Assembly (NCBI GenBank): GCA_030536145.1
Contig: JAUNQN010000010.1
Location: 1 to 52,737, forward strand
Reading direction: 5' to 3'
Source: Akkermansia sp.
GTDB lineage: Bacteria; Verrucomicrobiota; Verrucomicrobiia; Verrucomicrobiales; Akkermansiaceae
DNA: 52,737 nt
In this document: piece by piece, positions 39,636-49,049 of the stretch
Numbering within the stretch: position 1 is the stretch's first letter
Layout: every line of letters starts with the position of its first letter
The notes under the pieces: model-generated
Databases searched by the model: none
Seen by the model: the letters and a program-made list of their open reading frames with translations, nothing else
Told to the model about the DNA's origin: nothing
Made by a program: the position numbers and the translations under genes

Positions 39636-40163
39636 TTACACCGCGCCCTGGCGGGTGTAGTGCAGGCGCGCCAGGTCAAACCCGCGCCGTGCCGCCTGCT
39701 GCTCCAGCTCCTGCAGCAGCTCCGGTGCAGGGTGCCGCTCCCGCGTGAGCAGCCACAGGTAGGTGTCGTCCTCCCCGGAGACGACTGCCCCCGTGTACCC
39801 CGGCGTGGCGTACAGGATGTGGTACGGCGCGGTGAACCAGGAGTACGGCGGCACAAAGGAGACGCGCAGGCGGCCATCCCCGTGCGGGCAGCTGCCCAGG
39901 CCGGCGGCGTGGAAGGGGCGCCCGGCGGTGTCCTCCCCGTTGTTGGAGATGCGCACCCGGCCGTCCCCCTGCAGGGTATAGTCGGTGAATACGCGCTCCA
40001 TGCCGTCCTCGAAGGCGTGGTCATACCGCGCCTGCTCATACCAGCGGCCCATGTAGGCGCGCAGGTCCACGCTGTGCTGCGGGGCGGTGTCTACCATGCG
40101 GCGTTCCCTGGCGGTGCCGCTGAACAGGTTCTTGAAATAATGGATAAGGGCTCTTGCAAACAT
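39636..40163 (-). CDS. Lipocalin family protein (Blc-like)
   Basis: This 175-residue protein carries the lipocalin signature DLRAYMGRWYEQARYDHAFE (GxW motif) near residue 35, followed by barrel strands and GDDTYLWLLTRE. In bacteria Blc-type lipocalins bind lipids at the outer membrane. Here no lipobox or clear signal peptide precedes the domain; the N-terminus is IHYFKNLFSG. Location is therefore uncertain. It is divergent from the BamD-like gene. Confidence 0.82.
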   Translation of the reverse strand: MFARALIHYFKNLFSGTARERRMVDTAPQHSVDLRAYMGRWYEQARYDHAFEDGMERVFTDYTLQGDGRVRISNNGEDTAGRPFHAAGLGSCPHGDGRLRVSFVPPYSWFTAPYHILYATPGYTGAVVSGEDDTYLWLLTRERHPAPELLQELEQQAARRGFDLARLHYTRQGAV

Positions 40164-40253
40164 AATGGGGTGAGACCCCGCCGCCGCGCCGCGCGTTTGC
40201 TAATTGTTGGAGCTGCGCCCGCGCGCGCAAGACACAGAACGGCTATTTCACGC

Positions 40254-40283
40254 TTGATTTCAGGGGCGGGGGCGTGGTATGCT
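40254..40283 (+). promoter_or_regulatory. Promoter for the bamD-lptE-rsmI run
   Basis: TTGATT and TATGCT are spaced 18 bases apart, with 9 bases between the -10 box and the ATG at 40293. Confidence 0.45.
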
Positions 40284-40292
40284 GGCGGTGAT

Positions 40293-41255
40293 ATGAGCAA
40301 GAAGGCAGTTCTGGTGTGTATGAGTGCAGCGGCCGTGCTGGCCCTGCCGATGTGTCAGGAGTTCGACGGGCCGCCCGCAGCCGGCATGGTGACATCCGTG
40401 GACCCGGTGGCGGATGCGCTGCTGGCCAAGGCGCGCGAGTACCGCGCCGCCGGGAAGCTGGGGCGTGAGATCGACACGCTGAAGAAGGTTGCTCTGAACC
40501 ACCCGCTGGCGCCGCATGCGGACGAGGCGCGCCTGATGCTCGGCAAGGCGTACGAGCGCAAGAAGGACTACCGCGAGGCCTTTACCCAGTACGGCAAGCT
40601 GCTGGACCGCTACCCGCAGAGCCCGCTGTACACGGAGGCCCTGAACAGCCAGCTGGCCATGGCCATGGCTGCCGCTCAGGGCAAGCTGAAGGTGCCGGTG
40701 ATGGGTGGCCTGTGGAAGAGTGACATGGAAGCCTCCAAGGTTATCGAATGGCTCCGTGCCATCATCGACAAGGCCCCGTACAACGACATGTCCGCCACGG
40801 CATCCTCTATTCTGGCCGGGTACCTGGTGGACCTGAAGCGTGACGAGGAGGCCCGCATGGAATACGCCAGGCTGGTGGAGAAGTACCCGGACAGCGTGTA
40901 TGCCCCGGGCGCGCAGCTCATGGTGGCCGAGCTGTGGGCAAACAGCCGCACCCGCGGAGAGAACAACTTGGTGAACATCAGCAATGCCCGCGAGGCCTAC
41001 GAGGAGTTCAACCTGCGTTTCCCCGGCCACAAGGATTCCGCCAAGGCCCAGCAGCAGGTTTCCAATATGAAGAGCCTGCTGGTCAAGCAGCAGCTGGAGG
41101 TGGGCAAGTACTACCTGAACCGCTCCCGCGAGTACACCTCCGCCGTGTTCTGCTTTGAGGATGTTATCCGCCAGCGGGCCGTGAACCCCGCCGCTGCCAA
41201 GGAGGCAGAGGGCCTGCTGGCACGTGCCCGCGCCCTGGCCGGTTCCAAGAAGTAA
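40293..41255 (+). CDS. BamD-like outer-membrane assembly lipoprotein (TPR protein)
   Basis: In this 320-residue protein an N-terminal signal-like segment leads to Cys21 in LALPMCQEF, a possible though non-classical lipobox. Tetratricopeptide-like helical pairs follow in the BamD/YfiO pattern (AREYRAAGKLGREIDTLKKV, KDYREAFTQYGKLLDRYPQS, YARLVEKYPDSVYAPGAQL, and a final EYTSAVFCFEDVI). BamD is a core part of the complex that inserts beta-barrels into the outer membrane. It lies 15 bases before the lptE-like gene. A general TPR lipoprotein is the alternative. The start at 40293 was chosen because the longer reading upstream is antisense to ddh. Confidence 0.78.
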   Translation: MSKKAVLVCMSAAAVLALPMCQEFDGPPAAGMVTSVDPVADALLAKAREYRAAGKLGREIDTLKKVALNHPLAPHADEARLMLGKAYERKKDYREAFTQYGKLLDRYPQSPLYTEALNSQLAMAMAAAQGKLKVPVMGGLWKSDMEASKVIEWLRAIIDKAPYNDMSATASSILAGYLVDLKRDEEARMEYARLVEKYPDSVYAPGAQLMVAELWANSRTRGENNLVNISNAREAYEEFNLRFPGHKDSAKAQQQVSNMKSLLVKQQLEVGKYYLNRSREYTSAVFCFEDVIRQRAVNPAAAKEAEGLLARARALAGSKK

Positions 41256-41270
41256 CCCCCGCCGCCTGCC

Positions 41271-41783
41271 ATGAAGATGCTGCGTACCGCCTGCTGCCTG
41301 GCTGCCGCCCTGCTGGCTTCCTCCTGCGGCTACCACCTGAATGCCACCGCCTCCCCAAGCCTGGCCGGCATGAACAGCTTTTCCGTGAGCATGTTCCGCA
41401 ACAACTCCCTCTACCCGGAAATTGGCATGATGGTGACCACCGCCGTGACGGACAGCCTGGAGAAATCCGGCTGCATGCGCCTGGCCGCCCCGCGCCTGGC
41501 GGATTGCACCGTATCCGGCTGTGTGAGCTCCGTGGATCGCAGCGTGCTGCGCGCCAGTCCCCTGGACAGCGCCCTGAGCTCTGAAATAGGCCTGACCGTG
41601 TATGTGAATTACACCGTGACGGACAACAAGACCGGCAAGGTGCTGGTATCCGGCACCTCCTCCGGGCAGGCAAGCTATTTCAACAACGACATCACCAGCA
41701 TCCAGACGGCGGAGCAGAGTGCCCTCTCCTACGCCGCCCGCCTGGCTGCGGACGATCTGGTCACTAACCTGACGCTGCCATGA
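41271..41783 (+). CDS. lptE: LptE-like LPS-assembly lipoprotein
   Basis: This 170-residue lipoprotein has a good lipobox LLASSC and the LptE hallmark CGYHLN directly after it. Further features are MFRNNSLYPEIGMMVTTAVT and VYVNYTVTDNKTGKVLVSG, as in LptE family members. LptE plugs the LptD barrel that places lipopolysaccharide in the outer leaflet. Its stop overlaps the rsmI start (ATGA). The gene supports an LPS-bearing outer membrane. Confidence 0.82.
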   Translation: MKMLRTACCLAAALLASSCGYHLNATASPSLAGMNSFSVSMFRNNSLYPEIGMMVTTAVTDSLEKSGCMRLAAPRLADCTVSGCVSSVDRSVLRASPLDSALSSEIGLTVYVNYTVTDNKTGKVLVSGTSSGQASYFNNDITSIQTAEQSALSYAARLAADDLVTNLTLP

Positions 41784-42496
41784 TAGAATACCCCGTGAGT
41801 TTTGTCGGCCTCCCCATCGGGAACCGGGAGGATATTACCCGCCGCGCGCTGGCCGTGCTGGAGGGCGTGGACTGCATCTGCTGCGAGGACACGCGCAACA
41901 CCGGCATGCTGCTGGCCCATTACGGCATACGCAAGCCGCTGCTCAGCCTGCATGAGCACAACGAGTCACAGCGCGCTCCGGAGGTGGCCGCCCGCGCCCT
42001 GGCGGGGGAGCGCTTTGCCGTGGTGACGGATGCCGGCATGCCCGGTGTGAGCGACCCCGGCTACCGCCTTATCCAGGAGCTCAAGCAGCGCGGCGTGGCC
42101 TTTACCGTGCTGCCCGGCCCCTCTGCCGTGGTGACGGCCCTGGTGGGTTCCGGCCTGCCGAGCGATGCGTTCTTCTTCGGCGGTTTCCTGCCCGTGAAAT
42201 CCGGGCGGAAGGGTACCGTGCTGCGGAACGCCGTGGAGGCGGAGCATACCAGCATTTTCTACGAGTCTCCCTTCCGCATTGTCAAGACTATCCAGGCCCT
42301 GGCGGATATAGACCCCGCCGTGCCGGTGTGCGTGGCGCGGGAGCTGACCAAGGTGTATGAGACCTACCACCGCGGTTCTGCGGCGGAGCTGCTGGCAGAG
42401 TTCACCGCCCGCCCGCCCAAGGGTGAGATGGTGGTGCTCATCGGCGGTGTGAACGCGCCGCGCGCGCAGAAGGCTCAGGATTCCGCGGAATCCTGA
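41780..42496 (+). CDS. rsmI: 16S rRNA (cytidine1402-2'-O)-methyltransferase RsmI
   Basis: This 238-residue tetrapyrrole-methylase fold enzyme methylates the ribose of C1402 in the decoding centre of 16S rRNA. Conserved parts include VGLPIGNREDITRRAL, CEDTRNTGMLLAHYGI, AGMPGVSDPGYRL, PGPSAVVTALVGSGL, FFGGFLP and FYESPFR. Typical members are longer (about 270-290 residues), because a C-terminal domain is reduced here. The last residues QDSAES are encoded in a perfect palindrome shared with the convergent transporter gene. Confidence 0.92.
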   Translation: MIEYPVSFVGLPIGNREDITRRALAVLEGVDCICCEDTRNTGMLLAHYGIRKPLLSLHEHNESQRAPEVAARALAGERFAVVTDAGMPGVSDPGYRLIQELKQRGVAFTVLPGPSAVVTALVGSGLPSDAFFFGGFLPVKSGRKGTVLRNAVEAEHTSIFYESPFRIVKTIQALADIDPAVPVCVARELTKVYETYHRGSAAELLAEFTARPPKGEMVVLIGGVNAPRAQKAQDSAES

Positions 42497-42497
42497 G
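42474..42497. repeat. 24-base perfect palindrome joining two gene ends
   Basis: CTCAGGATTCCG is followed directly by its reverse complement. The palindrome contains the stop codons and last codons of both rsmI (plus) and the BASS transporter gene (minus). As a result both proteins end in the same six residues, QDSAES. As RNA it can fold into a 10-base-pair stem with a CGCG loop and may act as a terminator in both directions. Confidence 0.9.
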
Positions 42498-43446
42498 GTG
42501 TTTCCGTTTTCTCCGCCGTGTCATTGCGCCAGCGGCGGAGGACGGAGGCCAGCATGCCGCCGGCAAAGTTGTGCCAGATGGAGAATACGGCCCCCGGCAC
42601 GGGTGCCAGGGCCAGTTGGGTGAAGTTTGCCTGGGCCAGTACCGTGGCCATGCCGGCGTTTTGCATGCCTATCTCCACGCTCAGGGCTTTCACCCTGGCG
42701 GGGTGCAGCCGCAGCAGGCGCCCCAGCAGGAACCCCGCGCCAAATCCGCCCGTGTTGTGCAGCACCACTACCAGCAGGATAAGCCAGCCGCTGTGCAGCA
42801 GGTGGTCTGCCTGGTGCGCTACCACACAGGCCACTATGCCCGTGATGGCCAGCACGGAGAGGGCAGGGGTGGTCTCCAGCAGCCTGGGGTGGCGGCGCGC
42901 ATAGCCCCCGCACAGCAGGCCCAGCGTAATCGGCAGGATGACTACCTGGCCGATGGAGAGCAGCATGCCCCAGGGCTCCACGTCCACCGTGGTGCGCAGC
43001 AGCAGCCACGCGACGAGCGGGGTGAGTACGGGAGCGAGCAGGGTGTTGAAGGTGGTCATGCCCACGGAGAGCGCCACATCCCCCTTTGACAGGAAGGTGA
43101 TGACGTTGCTGGCGGTGCCGCCGGGGCAGCAGCCCACCAGCACCACGCCGGCAAAGAGCCCCGGCTCCAGGCCGAATGCCTTGCCCAGCGCATAACCCAG
43201 CAGCGGCATGATGGTGAACTGCGCCACGCTGCCCAGCAGGACGCCGCGCGGGTGCGTGAACAGTATGCGGAAATCCGCCGGGCGCAGGTGCATGCCCATG
43301 CAGAACATGACTGCTCCCAGCAGGATGCTGACGGCGCTGCTCCCTATCCAAAGCCCGCAGGCCGGGAAAACAAGGCATGCCACTGACACCGCAAGGATGA
43401 CCAGTGGCATGTAGCGCTCTATGCCGTGACATATCCTGCCGAGCAT
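42475..43446 (-). CDS. Bile acid:sodium symporter family transporter
   Basis: This 323-residue protein has nine to ten hydrophobic segments and the SBF/BASS pattern: GAVMFCMGMHLRPADFR, VGCCPGGTASNVITFLSKGDVALSV (the crossover helix with the Na-binding region) and the C-terminal EIGMQNAGMATVLA. Family members move bile acids, pantoate, pyruvate or other organic anions with Na+. The substrate here is unknown. It starts 18 bases after purA on the same strand, so it may be a passenger of the carA-purA transcript. It overlaps rsmI by 22 bases at the palindrome. Confidence 0.88.
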   Translation of the reverse strand: MLGRICHGIERYMPLVILAVSVACLVFPACGLWIGSSAVSILLGAVMFCMGMHLRPADFRILFTHPRGVLLGSVAQFTIMPLLGYALGKAFGLEPGLFAGVVLVGCCPGGTASNVITFLSKGDVALSVGMTTFNTLLAPVLTPLVAWLLLRTTVDVEPWGMLLSIGQVVILPITLGLLCGGYARRHPRLLETTPALSVLAITGIVACVVAHQADHLLHSGWLILLVVVLHNTGGFGAGFLLGRLLRLHPARVKALSVEIGMQNAGMATVLAQANFTQLALAPVPGAVFSIWHNFAGGMLASVLRRWRNDTAEKTETPQDSAES

Positions 43447-43464
43447 AGCCGTGCCTTTTGGTGC

Positions 43465-44766
<1,302 letters not shown>

Positions 44767-45894
44767 TTACTTGGCGGCCTTGGCGCTGCGCACCATCTCC
44801 GCAAACTGGCTGAAATGCTCCGTGCCTTCCGGGCTGTACTGCACGCCGAACACCGGGAGTGCGGTGTGGCGTATGCCCTCCACCGTGCCGTCCGTCAGGT
44901 TGGTGTGCGTGGCCTCCAGCCCTGCGGGCAGGCTGTCTGCCACCACGGTGAATGCCTGGCAGCCGGCGGTGATGGCAATGTCTCCCGTGGCGGTATGCTT
45001 GCTGGCCTGGCCGCCGCGGTGGCCGTGGGGCAGGTGCTCCGTCCTGGCGCCAAAGGCGTGGGCCAGCAGCTGCATGCCCAGCCCGGCGGCAAACACCGGA
45101 ATGCCGGACTCCGCCAGCTTCTTCACCTCTGCATGGATGGCGGTGAGCACGGCGGGATCCCCGGGGCCGGTGGAAAGGAATATGCCGTCCGGCCCCATGG
45201 CCAGCACGGTCTCTGCGGGGGTGCCGGCGGGCACCACGGTCACATCCATGCCCTGGCGGCGCAGGTGGCGCAGCAGGTTGCGGCGGATACCGAAGTCATA
45301 CGCCACCACCTTGCTCTCCACCGGGGGAAGCTCCGTGTAGTAGCCCATGTCGCCCTGCAGCTTGTTGGGCAGTTTCCACACGCGGGATTCGCCCTCCCAG
45401 TGGTAGGGCTCCGCCGTGGTCACGCCGCTCACCAGGTCCGTGCCCTGCAGCGGGGCGCTCTCCTGCGCGGCCTTTACGGCGGCGGCTGCATCCAGCTCCG
45501 TGGTCAGGCAGGCGCGCTGCGCGCCCTTGGTGCGCAGGATGGTGGTGAGCTTGCGCGTGTCCACATCCTGGATGCCCATGATGCCGTGGCGTGCCATCCA
45601 GTCGCCCAGAGGCTCGTTGGCGCGCCAGTTGGAGTGGATGCGGGAGAGCTCACCGATGACGAAGCCGCGCACGTGCGGGCGGGAGCTCTCGTTGTCTTCC
45701 TCGCAGATGCCGTAGTTGCCGATGTGGGGGTAGGTCATGGCCACCATCTGGCCGGCGTAGGCCGGGTCTGTCAGGATTTCCTGATAGCCAACGGCATTGG
45801 TGTTGAAGCAGGCTTCACCCGTGGAGGTGCCGGTGGCACCAAAGGCTTTGCCTTCGAAAATTGTACCGTCTTCGAGTGCGAGGATTGCGTTCAT
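44767..45894 (-). CDS. carA: Carbamoyl-phosphate synthase small subunit lacking glutaminase Cys and His
   Basis: This 375-residue protein covers both CarA domains. The N-terminal domain starts MNAILALEDGTIFEGKAFGA and includes CFNTNAVGYQEILTDPAYAGQ. The C-terminal class I amidotransferase domain has STGPGDP (241-247). The nucleophile elbow normally reads G-I-C-L-G-H-Q, but here it reads A-A-G-L-G-M-Q, with Gly271 in place of Cys. The catalytic His region Q-G-H-P-E reads Q-Y-S-P-E, with Ser354 in place of His. The nucleotide sequence at both places is unambiguous and in a long intact frame. The subunit therefore cannot hydrolyse glutamine by the usual mechanism and may serve an ammonia-dependent enzyme. 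The start at 45894 matches the family N-terminus. carB is not in the window. Confidence 0.92.
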   Translation of the reverse strand: MNAILALEDGTIFEGKAFGATGTSTGEACFNTNAVGYQEILTDPAYAGQMVAMTYPHIGNYGICEEDNESSRPHVRGFVIGELSRIHSNWRANEPLGDWMARHGIMGIQDVDTRKLTTILRTKGAQRACLTTELDAAAAVKAAQESAPLQGTDLVSGVTTAEPYHWEGESRVWKLPNKLQGDMGYYTELPPVESKVVAYDFGIRRNLLRHLRRQGMDVTVVPAGTPAETVLAMGPDGIFLSTGPGDPAVLTAIHAEVKKLAESGIPVFAAGLGMQLLAHAFGARTEHLPHGHRGGQASKHTATGDIAITAGCQAFTVVADSLPAGLEATHTNLTDGTVEGIRHTALPVFGVQYSPEGTEHFSQFAEMVRSAKAAK

Positions 45895-46037
45895 GCTTGT
45901 TTGCTTTAGCCGTGAAACTTTACCAATTCCGCGCGTGAAAGGCAAGTCAATTATCCCCGCTGCCGCAAATTATTTGCGTGGCCATGCCTTCCGGTAGGGG
46001 TGCCGTGTCATAAAAACAACTATTAGGCGCAGATTGC

Positions 46038-46067
46038 TTGCCAAGGCGGGGATTTTGTGCTTATAAT
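46038..46067 (+). promoter_or_regulatory. Promoter for the yqjD-like cluster
   Basis: TTGCCA is followed after 18 bases by a perfect TATAAT. A leader of about 70 bases precedes the ATG at 46144. Confidence 0.6.
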
Positions 46068-46143
46068 GTCACATAGCCGGTGGGGCAAGGTGCCCGTTTC
46101 ACCCGCTTACACAGTTTTTAACCTTAACGAAACAAATACCGCC

Positions 46144-46500
46144 ATGGAAAACGAAGAGACTATCGTGACTCCGGAAGAATCCCCCGTTTCTGAAATCAAG
46201 AGCCGCCTGGAGGCCGCCCGCGCCTTTGCAGAGGAGAAGTACCAGCAGGTGCGCGGCGCCGCAGAGGAAAAGTACCACCAGGTGCGAGAGGTGACCGACC
46301 CCTATGTGGACAAGGTGCGCGGCTATGCCCATGATGCCCGCCAGAAGGTGGGTGCCGACTGGGATGATACCTGCGCCCGCGCCAAGGAGCTGCACAAGGC
46401 CGGCGAGGACTACGTGCGCGCCAATCCCACCGGCAGCGTGCTGGGTGCGCTGGGTATCGGCCTTGTACTGGGCCTGCTCCTCGGTTCCTCCCGTAACTGA
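46144..46500 (+). CDS. YqjD/ElaB-like DUF883 membrane protein
   Basis: This 118-residue protein has a charged, helical N-terminal part with repeated AEEKYQQV/AEEKYHQV units. It ends with the DUF883 C-terminus ANPTGSVLGALGIGLVLGLL as a single membrane anchor. In E. coli YqjD and ElaB are inner-membrane proteins that bind ribosomes in stationary phase; the same role here is not proven. It is first of three genes with the E. coli yqjD-yqjE-yqjK order. Confidence 0.8.
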   Translation: MENEETIVTPEESPVSEIKSRLEAARAFAEEKYQQVRGAAEEKYHQVREVTDPYVDKVRGYAHDARQKVGADWDDTCARAKELHKAGEDYVRANPTGSVLGALGIGLVLGLLLGSSRN

Positions 46501-46529
46501 CAAGGCTGCCCGCAACCAATGCCAATCCC

Positions 46530-46967
46530 ATGTTGACTTGGGTTCGCAACCTCGTCATGCAGCCTGTCCAGCAAGGGCAGGAGGCCATAGCCCAGGCGCG
46601 CCTGACGGCCCAGCATACGCTGGACCACCTGGGCGCGCTCACGGAGCTGTTCACCGCTGAGCTGGAGGACTATTCCCGCAAGCAGGTGCGGCGCGTGACC
46701 CTGCTGGCGGCGGGCCTGCTGCTGCTGGCCGTGGCGTACCTGGTGCTCTGCGCGCTGGTGGGCGTGCTGCTGGCCGGCCCGCTGGGCTGGCCCGTGGCGC
46801 TGGCCATAGTGCTGGCGCTCAACCTGCTGCCTGCGGTGGCGCTGCTGTGCGCTGCGCGCAATGTGCAGCCCGGTGAACTGGCCCCGGTTACCCGCCAGGA
46901 AATCCAGAAAGATGTGCAATGCCTGAAAGTCCTGATAGAAGGAAAGAAGAAGTCCTTAGGAGAATAG
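46530..46967 (+). CDS. YqjE-like (phage holin superfamily) membrane protein
   Basis: In this 145-residue protein a helical N-terminus is followed by two close transmembrane segments (LLAAGLLLLAVAYLVLCALV and WPVALAIVLALNLLPAVALL), matching YqjE/DUF1469. The C-terminal tail is basic. Its last 49 bases overlap the next gene in another frame. Confidence 0.78.
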   Translation: MLTWVRNLVMQPVQQGQEAIAQARLTAQHTLDHLGALTELFTAELEDYSRKQVRRVTLLAAGLLLLAVAYLVLCALVGVLLAGPLGWPVALAIVLALNLLPAVALLCAARNVQPGELAPVTRQEIQKDVQCLKVLIEGKKKSLGE

Positions 46968-47416
46968 CCGCCTCCCGCGCGGAGACGGTGGGCGACATAG
47001 GGAACACGCGCGACCGCGTGCAGCAGCTGCTGCCGCAGGTGCAGGCCCCTGTGCATGCGGCGCGCCTGCTGGCCGCCGTGGGCGTGGGCCTGGTGGTGGC
47101 CGGGGTGGCGGTGCGTGCCGTGCGCAAGAGCCGCAAGGCCGCCGCCGTGGGTACCGCCGCCGCCGTGGCGGTGCGCGGCACCAGCCCTTGGCCCGGTCTG
47201 CTGGCCCAGGTATGCACAAGCGTGCTTGTTCCCGCGCTCCGCACGTACCTGATGCACAGGCTGGCAGGGGCATCCGCCCCGCAGCAGGAGGGCGGCTGTA
47301 CTCCGCATGCCGCCGCCCCGCAGGGCTCCAATCCCCCGGGGAGCCTGTTTGCCCTGCCGAAGCTGGACCTGAACCCCGCCCGTGCCTTCTACCGCTGGCT
47401 GGGGCTTGAAAAATAA
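46919..47416 (+). CDS. YqjK-like small membrane protein
   Basis: This 165-residue protein starts with the basic segment MPESPDRRKEEVLRRIAASR, similar in kind to YqjK. Two hydrophobic stretches rich in Ala and Val follow. The gene overlaps the YqjE-like gene by 49 bases, longer than the usual ATGA coupling. Codon pattern and position in the trio support it as real. It ends 31 bases before the sugar-nucleotide cassette. Confidence 0.65.
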   Translation: MPESPDRRKEEVLRRIAASRAETVGDIGNTRDRVQQLLPQVQAPVHAARLLAAVGVGLVVAGVAVRAVRKSRKAAAVGTAAAVAVRGTSPWPGLLAQVCTSVLVPALRTYLMHRLAGASAPQQEGGCTPHAAAPQGSNPPGSLFALPKLDLNPARAFYRWLGLEK

Positions 47417-47447
47417 CTTATCCTTTGCAATCACACACTCTCCCTTT

Positions 47448-48605
47448 ATGAAAAAAGTATTCGTATCCGGTGCGTTCAATGTGCTGCATGCCGGCCATAT
47501 CCGTTTTTTTGAAGATGCCAAGGCCCTGGGCGGCTACCTGATTGTATCCGTGCCCTCTGCAGACCTGTTGTGGCGCCTGTACGGCAAGAAAACCCTGCTG
47601 GAGGATGACGACAAGCTGGAGCTGCTGCGCAACCTGACCATGGTGAACGAGGTGATACCCTCCACCGACGAGGACGTGGCGCTTTCCTTCCGCTCCGCCT
47701 TCATTGCCAGCGGTGCGCAGGTTCTGGCCGTGACCACGGATGACCAGTACATGGAGCAGAAGCGCGCTTTCTGCGACGAGGTGGGCGCGGAGTTCGTGGT
47801 GATGGAGAAGAATGTGCCGCCCGGCATGCACCAGTCCACCAGCTCGGAGATGGTGGATCGTATCAAGGCCCCCACCCATGTGCCGCTGCGCGTGGATTTT
47901 GCCGGCGGCTGGCTGGATGTGCCGGAAAACGCCATCCCCGGAGAGTTTATTGTGAACTGCGCCATCTCCCCCACCGTCTCTCTGAAGGAGTGGCTGTACC
48001 GCAAGGGCGCCGGCCTGGGCGGCAGCGGCGGGTGGAGCGTGCTGAACGGCTGGGACCCCGTGGCCAGTGAGCTTGGCCTGGGCGTGGGCTGGCAGGATCC
48101 CGCCGTGATTGCGGAAACCGGGGCCTGCGTGTGGAAATCCGGCCGCTACCCGGTACTGGATTTCAAGAACACGGGCGATTTCCTGCGCGGGCTCATGGCC
48201 GTGTATGATACCCGTATCAAGCATGATACCCCCGGCCTGGCATGCCTGAAGCGCAATTTCAACAAGATTGCCCAGGCCGGCCGCGCCGCCCGCATGGGTG
48301 TGCAGATGCAGGATATCAAGATGCTGGCCGTGGGCGTACAGCTCAGCTACCACCTGCAGCTGGACGAGGGTATGGCGGAGCTGCCGGAGATTGGCGCCTG
48401 CCTGGCCCACAAGTACTGCGGCGGCGGCCATGGCGGCTATGCCGTGTACCTGTACGAGACCCCGGAGGCCCGCGAGGCCGCCCTGGAGTCCTGCCAGGAC
48501 CTGTACCCCGTGGAGCCGTACTGCCGCACCTTCGGCAAGGACCAGCCCGTGGAGTGGCAGCCCAAGTACCTGCAGCGCCTGCGAGACCGCGGCGTTATCG
48601 AGTAA
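47448..48605 (+). CDS. Nucleotidyltransferase-GHMP kinase fusion, sugar-nucleotide synthesis
   Basis: This 385-residue protein has two domains. Residues 1-135 are a cytidylyltransferase-like (RfaE2/HldE-C type) domain with VSGAFNVLHAGH (HxGH at 14-17) and the STSS segment at 130-133. Residues about 145-385 are a GHMP kinase with PLRVDFAGGWLDVP, the ATP loop GLGGSGGWS (189-197) and a C-terminal CGGGHGGYA. Together they could phosphorylate a sugar at C1 and activate it as a nucleotide sugar, as HddA and HldE do for heptoses. The true sugar is unknown. It is followed 20 bases later by a stand-alone nucleotidyltransferase and then an isomerase-like cupin. The ATG at 47448 aligns with that paralogue's start. 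Confidence 0.85.
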   Translation: MKKVFVSGAFNVLHAGHIRFFEDAKALGGYLIVSVPSADLLWRLYGKKTLLEDDDKLELLRNLTMVNEVIPSTDEDVALSFRSAFIASGAQVLAVTTDDQYMEQKRAFCDEVGAEFVVMEKNVPPGMHQSTSSEMVDRIKAPTHVPLRVDFAGGWLDVPENAIPGEFIVNCAISPTVSLKEWLYRKGAGLGGSGGWSVLNGWDPVASELGLGVGWQDPAVIAETGACVWKSGRYPVLDFKNTGDFLRGLMAVYDTRIKHDTPGLACLKRNFNKIAQAGRAARMGVQMQDIKMLAVGVQLSYHLQLDEGMAELPEIGACLAHKYCGGGHGGYAVYLYETPEAREAALESCQDLYPVEPYCRTFGKDQPVEWQPKYLQRLRDRGVIE

Positions 48606-48625
48606 AAACCTATCCCCTTACCATT

Positions 48626-49045
48626 ATGCCCAAAGTATTCGTATCCGGTTGTTTCGATGTGCTGCACAGCGGCCACATCGCATTCCTGGAGGAAGCCGCC
48701 ACCTACGGGGACGTGTACGTCTCCCTTGGCTCCGATGCCACGGTGATGGCGCTCAAGAACCGCAAGACCATGTACAGCGAGGACGAGCGCAAGTACATGC
48801 TGGAGGCCATCCGCTACGTCAAGAAGGTCTACATCGGCCCGGATACGGGCAAGATACTGGACTTTGCCCCCCTGCTGGACGAGGTGAAGCCGGACATCTT
48901 CTTTGTGAACGCGGACGGTACCAGCGATGAGAAGAAGGCCTTTGTGGAATCCAAGGGAATCCGCTACGTCACCAGCAAGCGCATCCCCCACGGCGGCCTC
49001 CCCACCCGCTCCACTACCTCCATCCGCGGGGAACTTGGGAAATAA
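48626..49045 (+). CDS. RfaE2-like nucleotidyltransferase
   Basis: This 139-residue cytidylyltransferase-fold protein has VSGCFDVLHSGH (HxGH at 14-17) and a C-terminal RSTTSI motif. It resembles the N-terminal domain of the preceding gene, so the two probably derive from a duplication. Members of this group attach AMP or CMP to sugar phosphates or alditol phosphates, as in ADP-heptose or CDP-glycerol. Its substrate cannot be predicted. It is 4 bases before the next gene, clearly in one operon. Confidence 0.86.
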   Translation: MPKVFVSGCFDVLHSGHIAFLEEAATYGDVYVSLGSDATVMALKNRKTMYSEDERKYMLEAIRYVKKVYIGPDTGKILDFAPLLDEVKPDIFFVNADGTSDEKKAFVESKGIRYVTSKRIPHGGLPTRSTTSIRGELGK

Positions 49046-49049
49046 GGCT

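Noticed and set aside
38667..40292. Long in-frame N-terminal extension of the BamD-like gene
   Set aside because: The extension is antisense to ddh and the lipocalin. The real start is the signal-peptide ATG at 40293.
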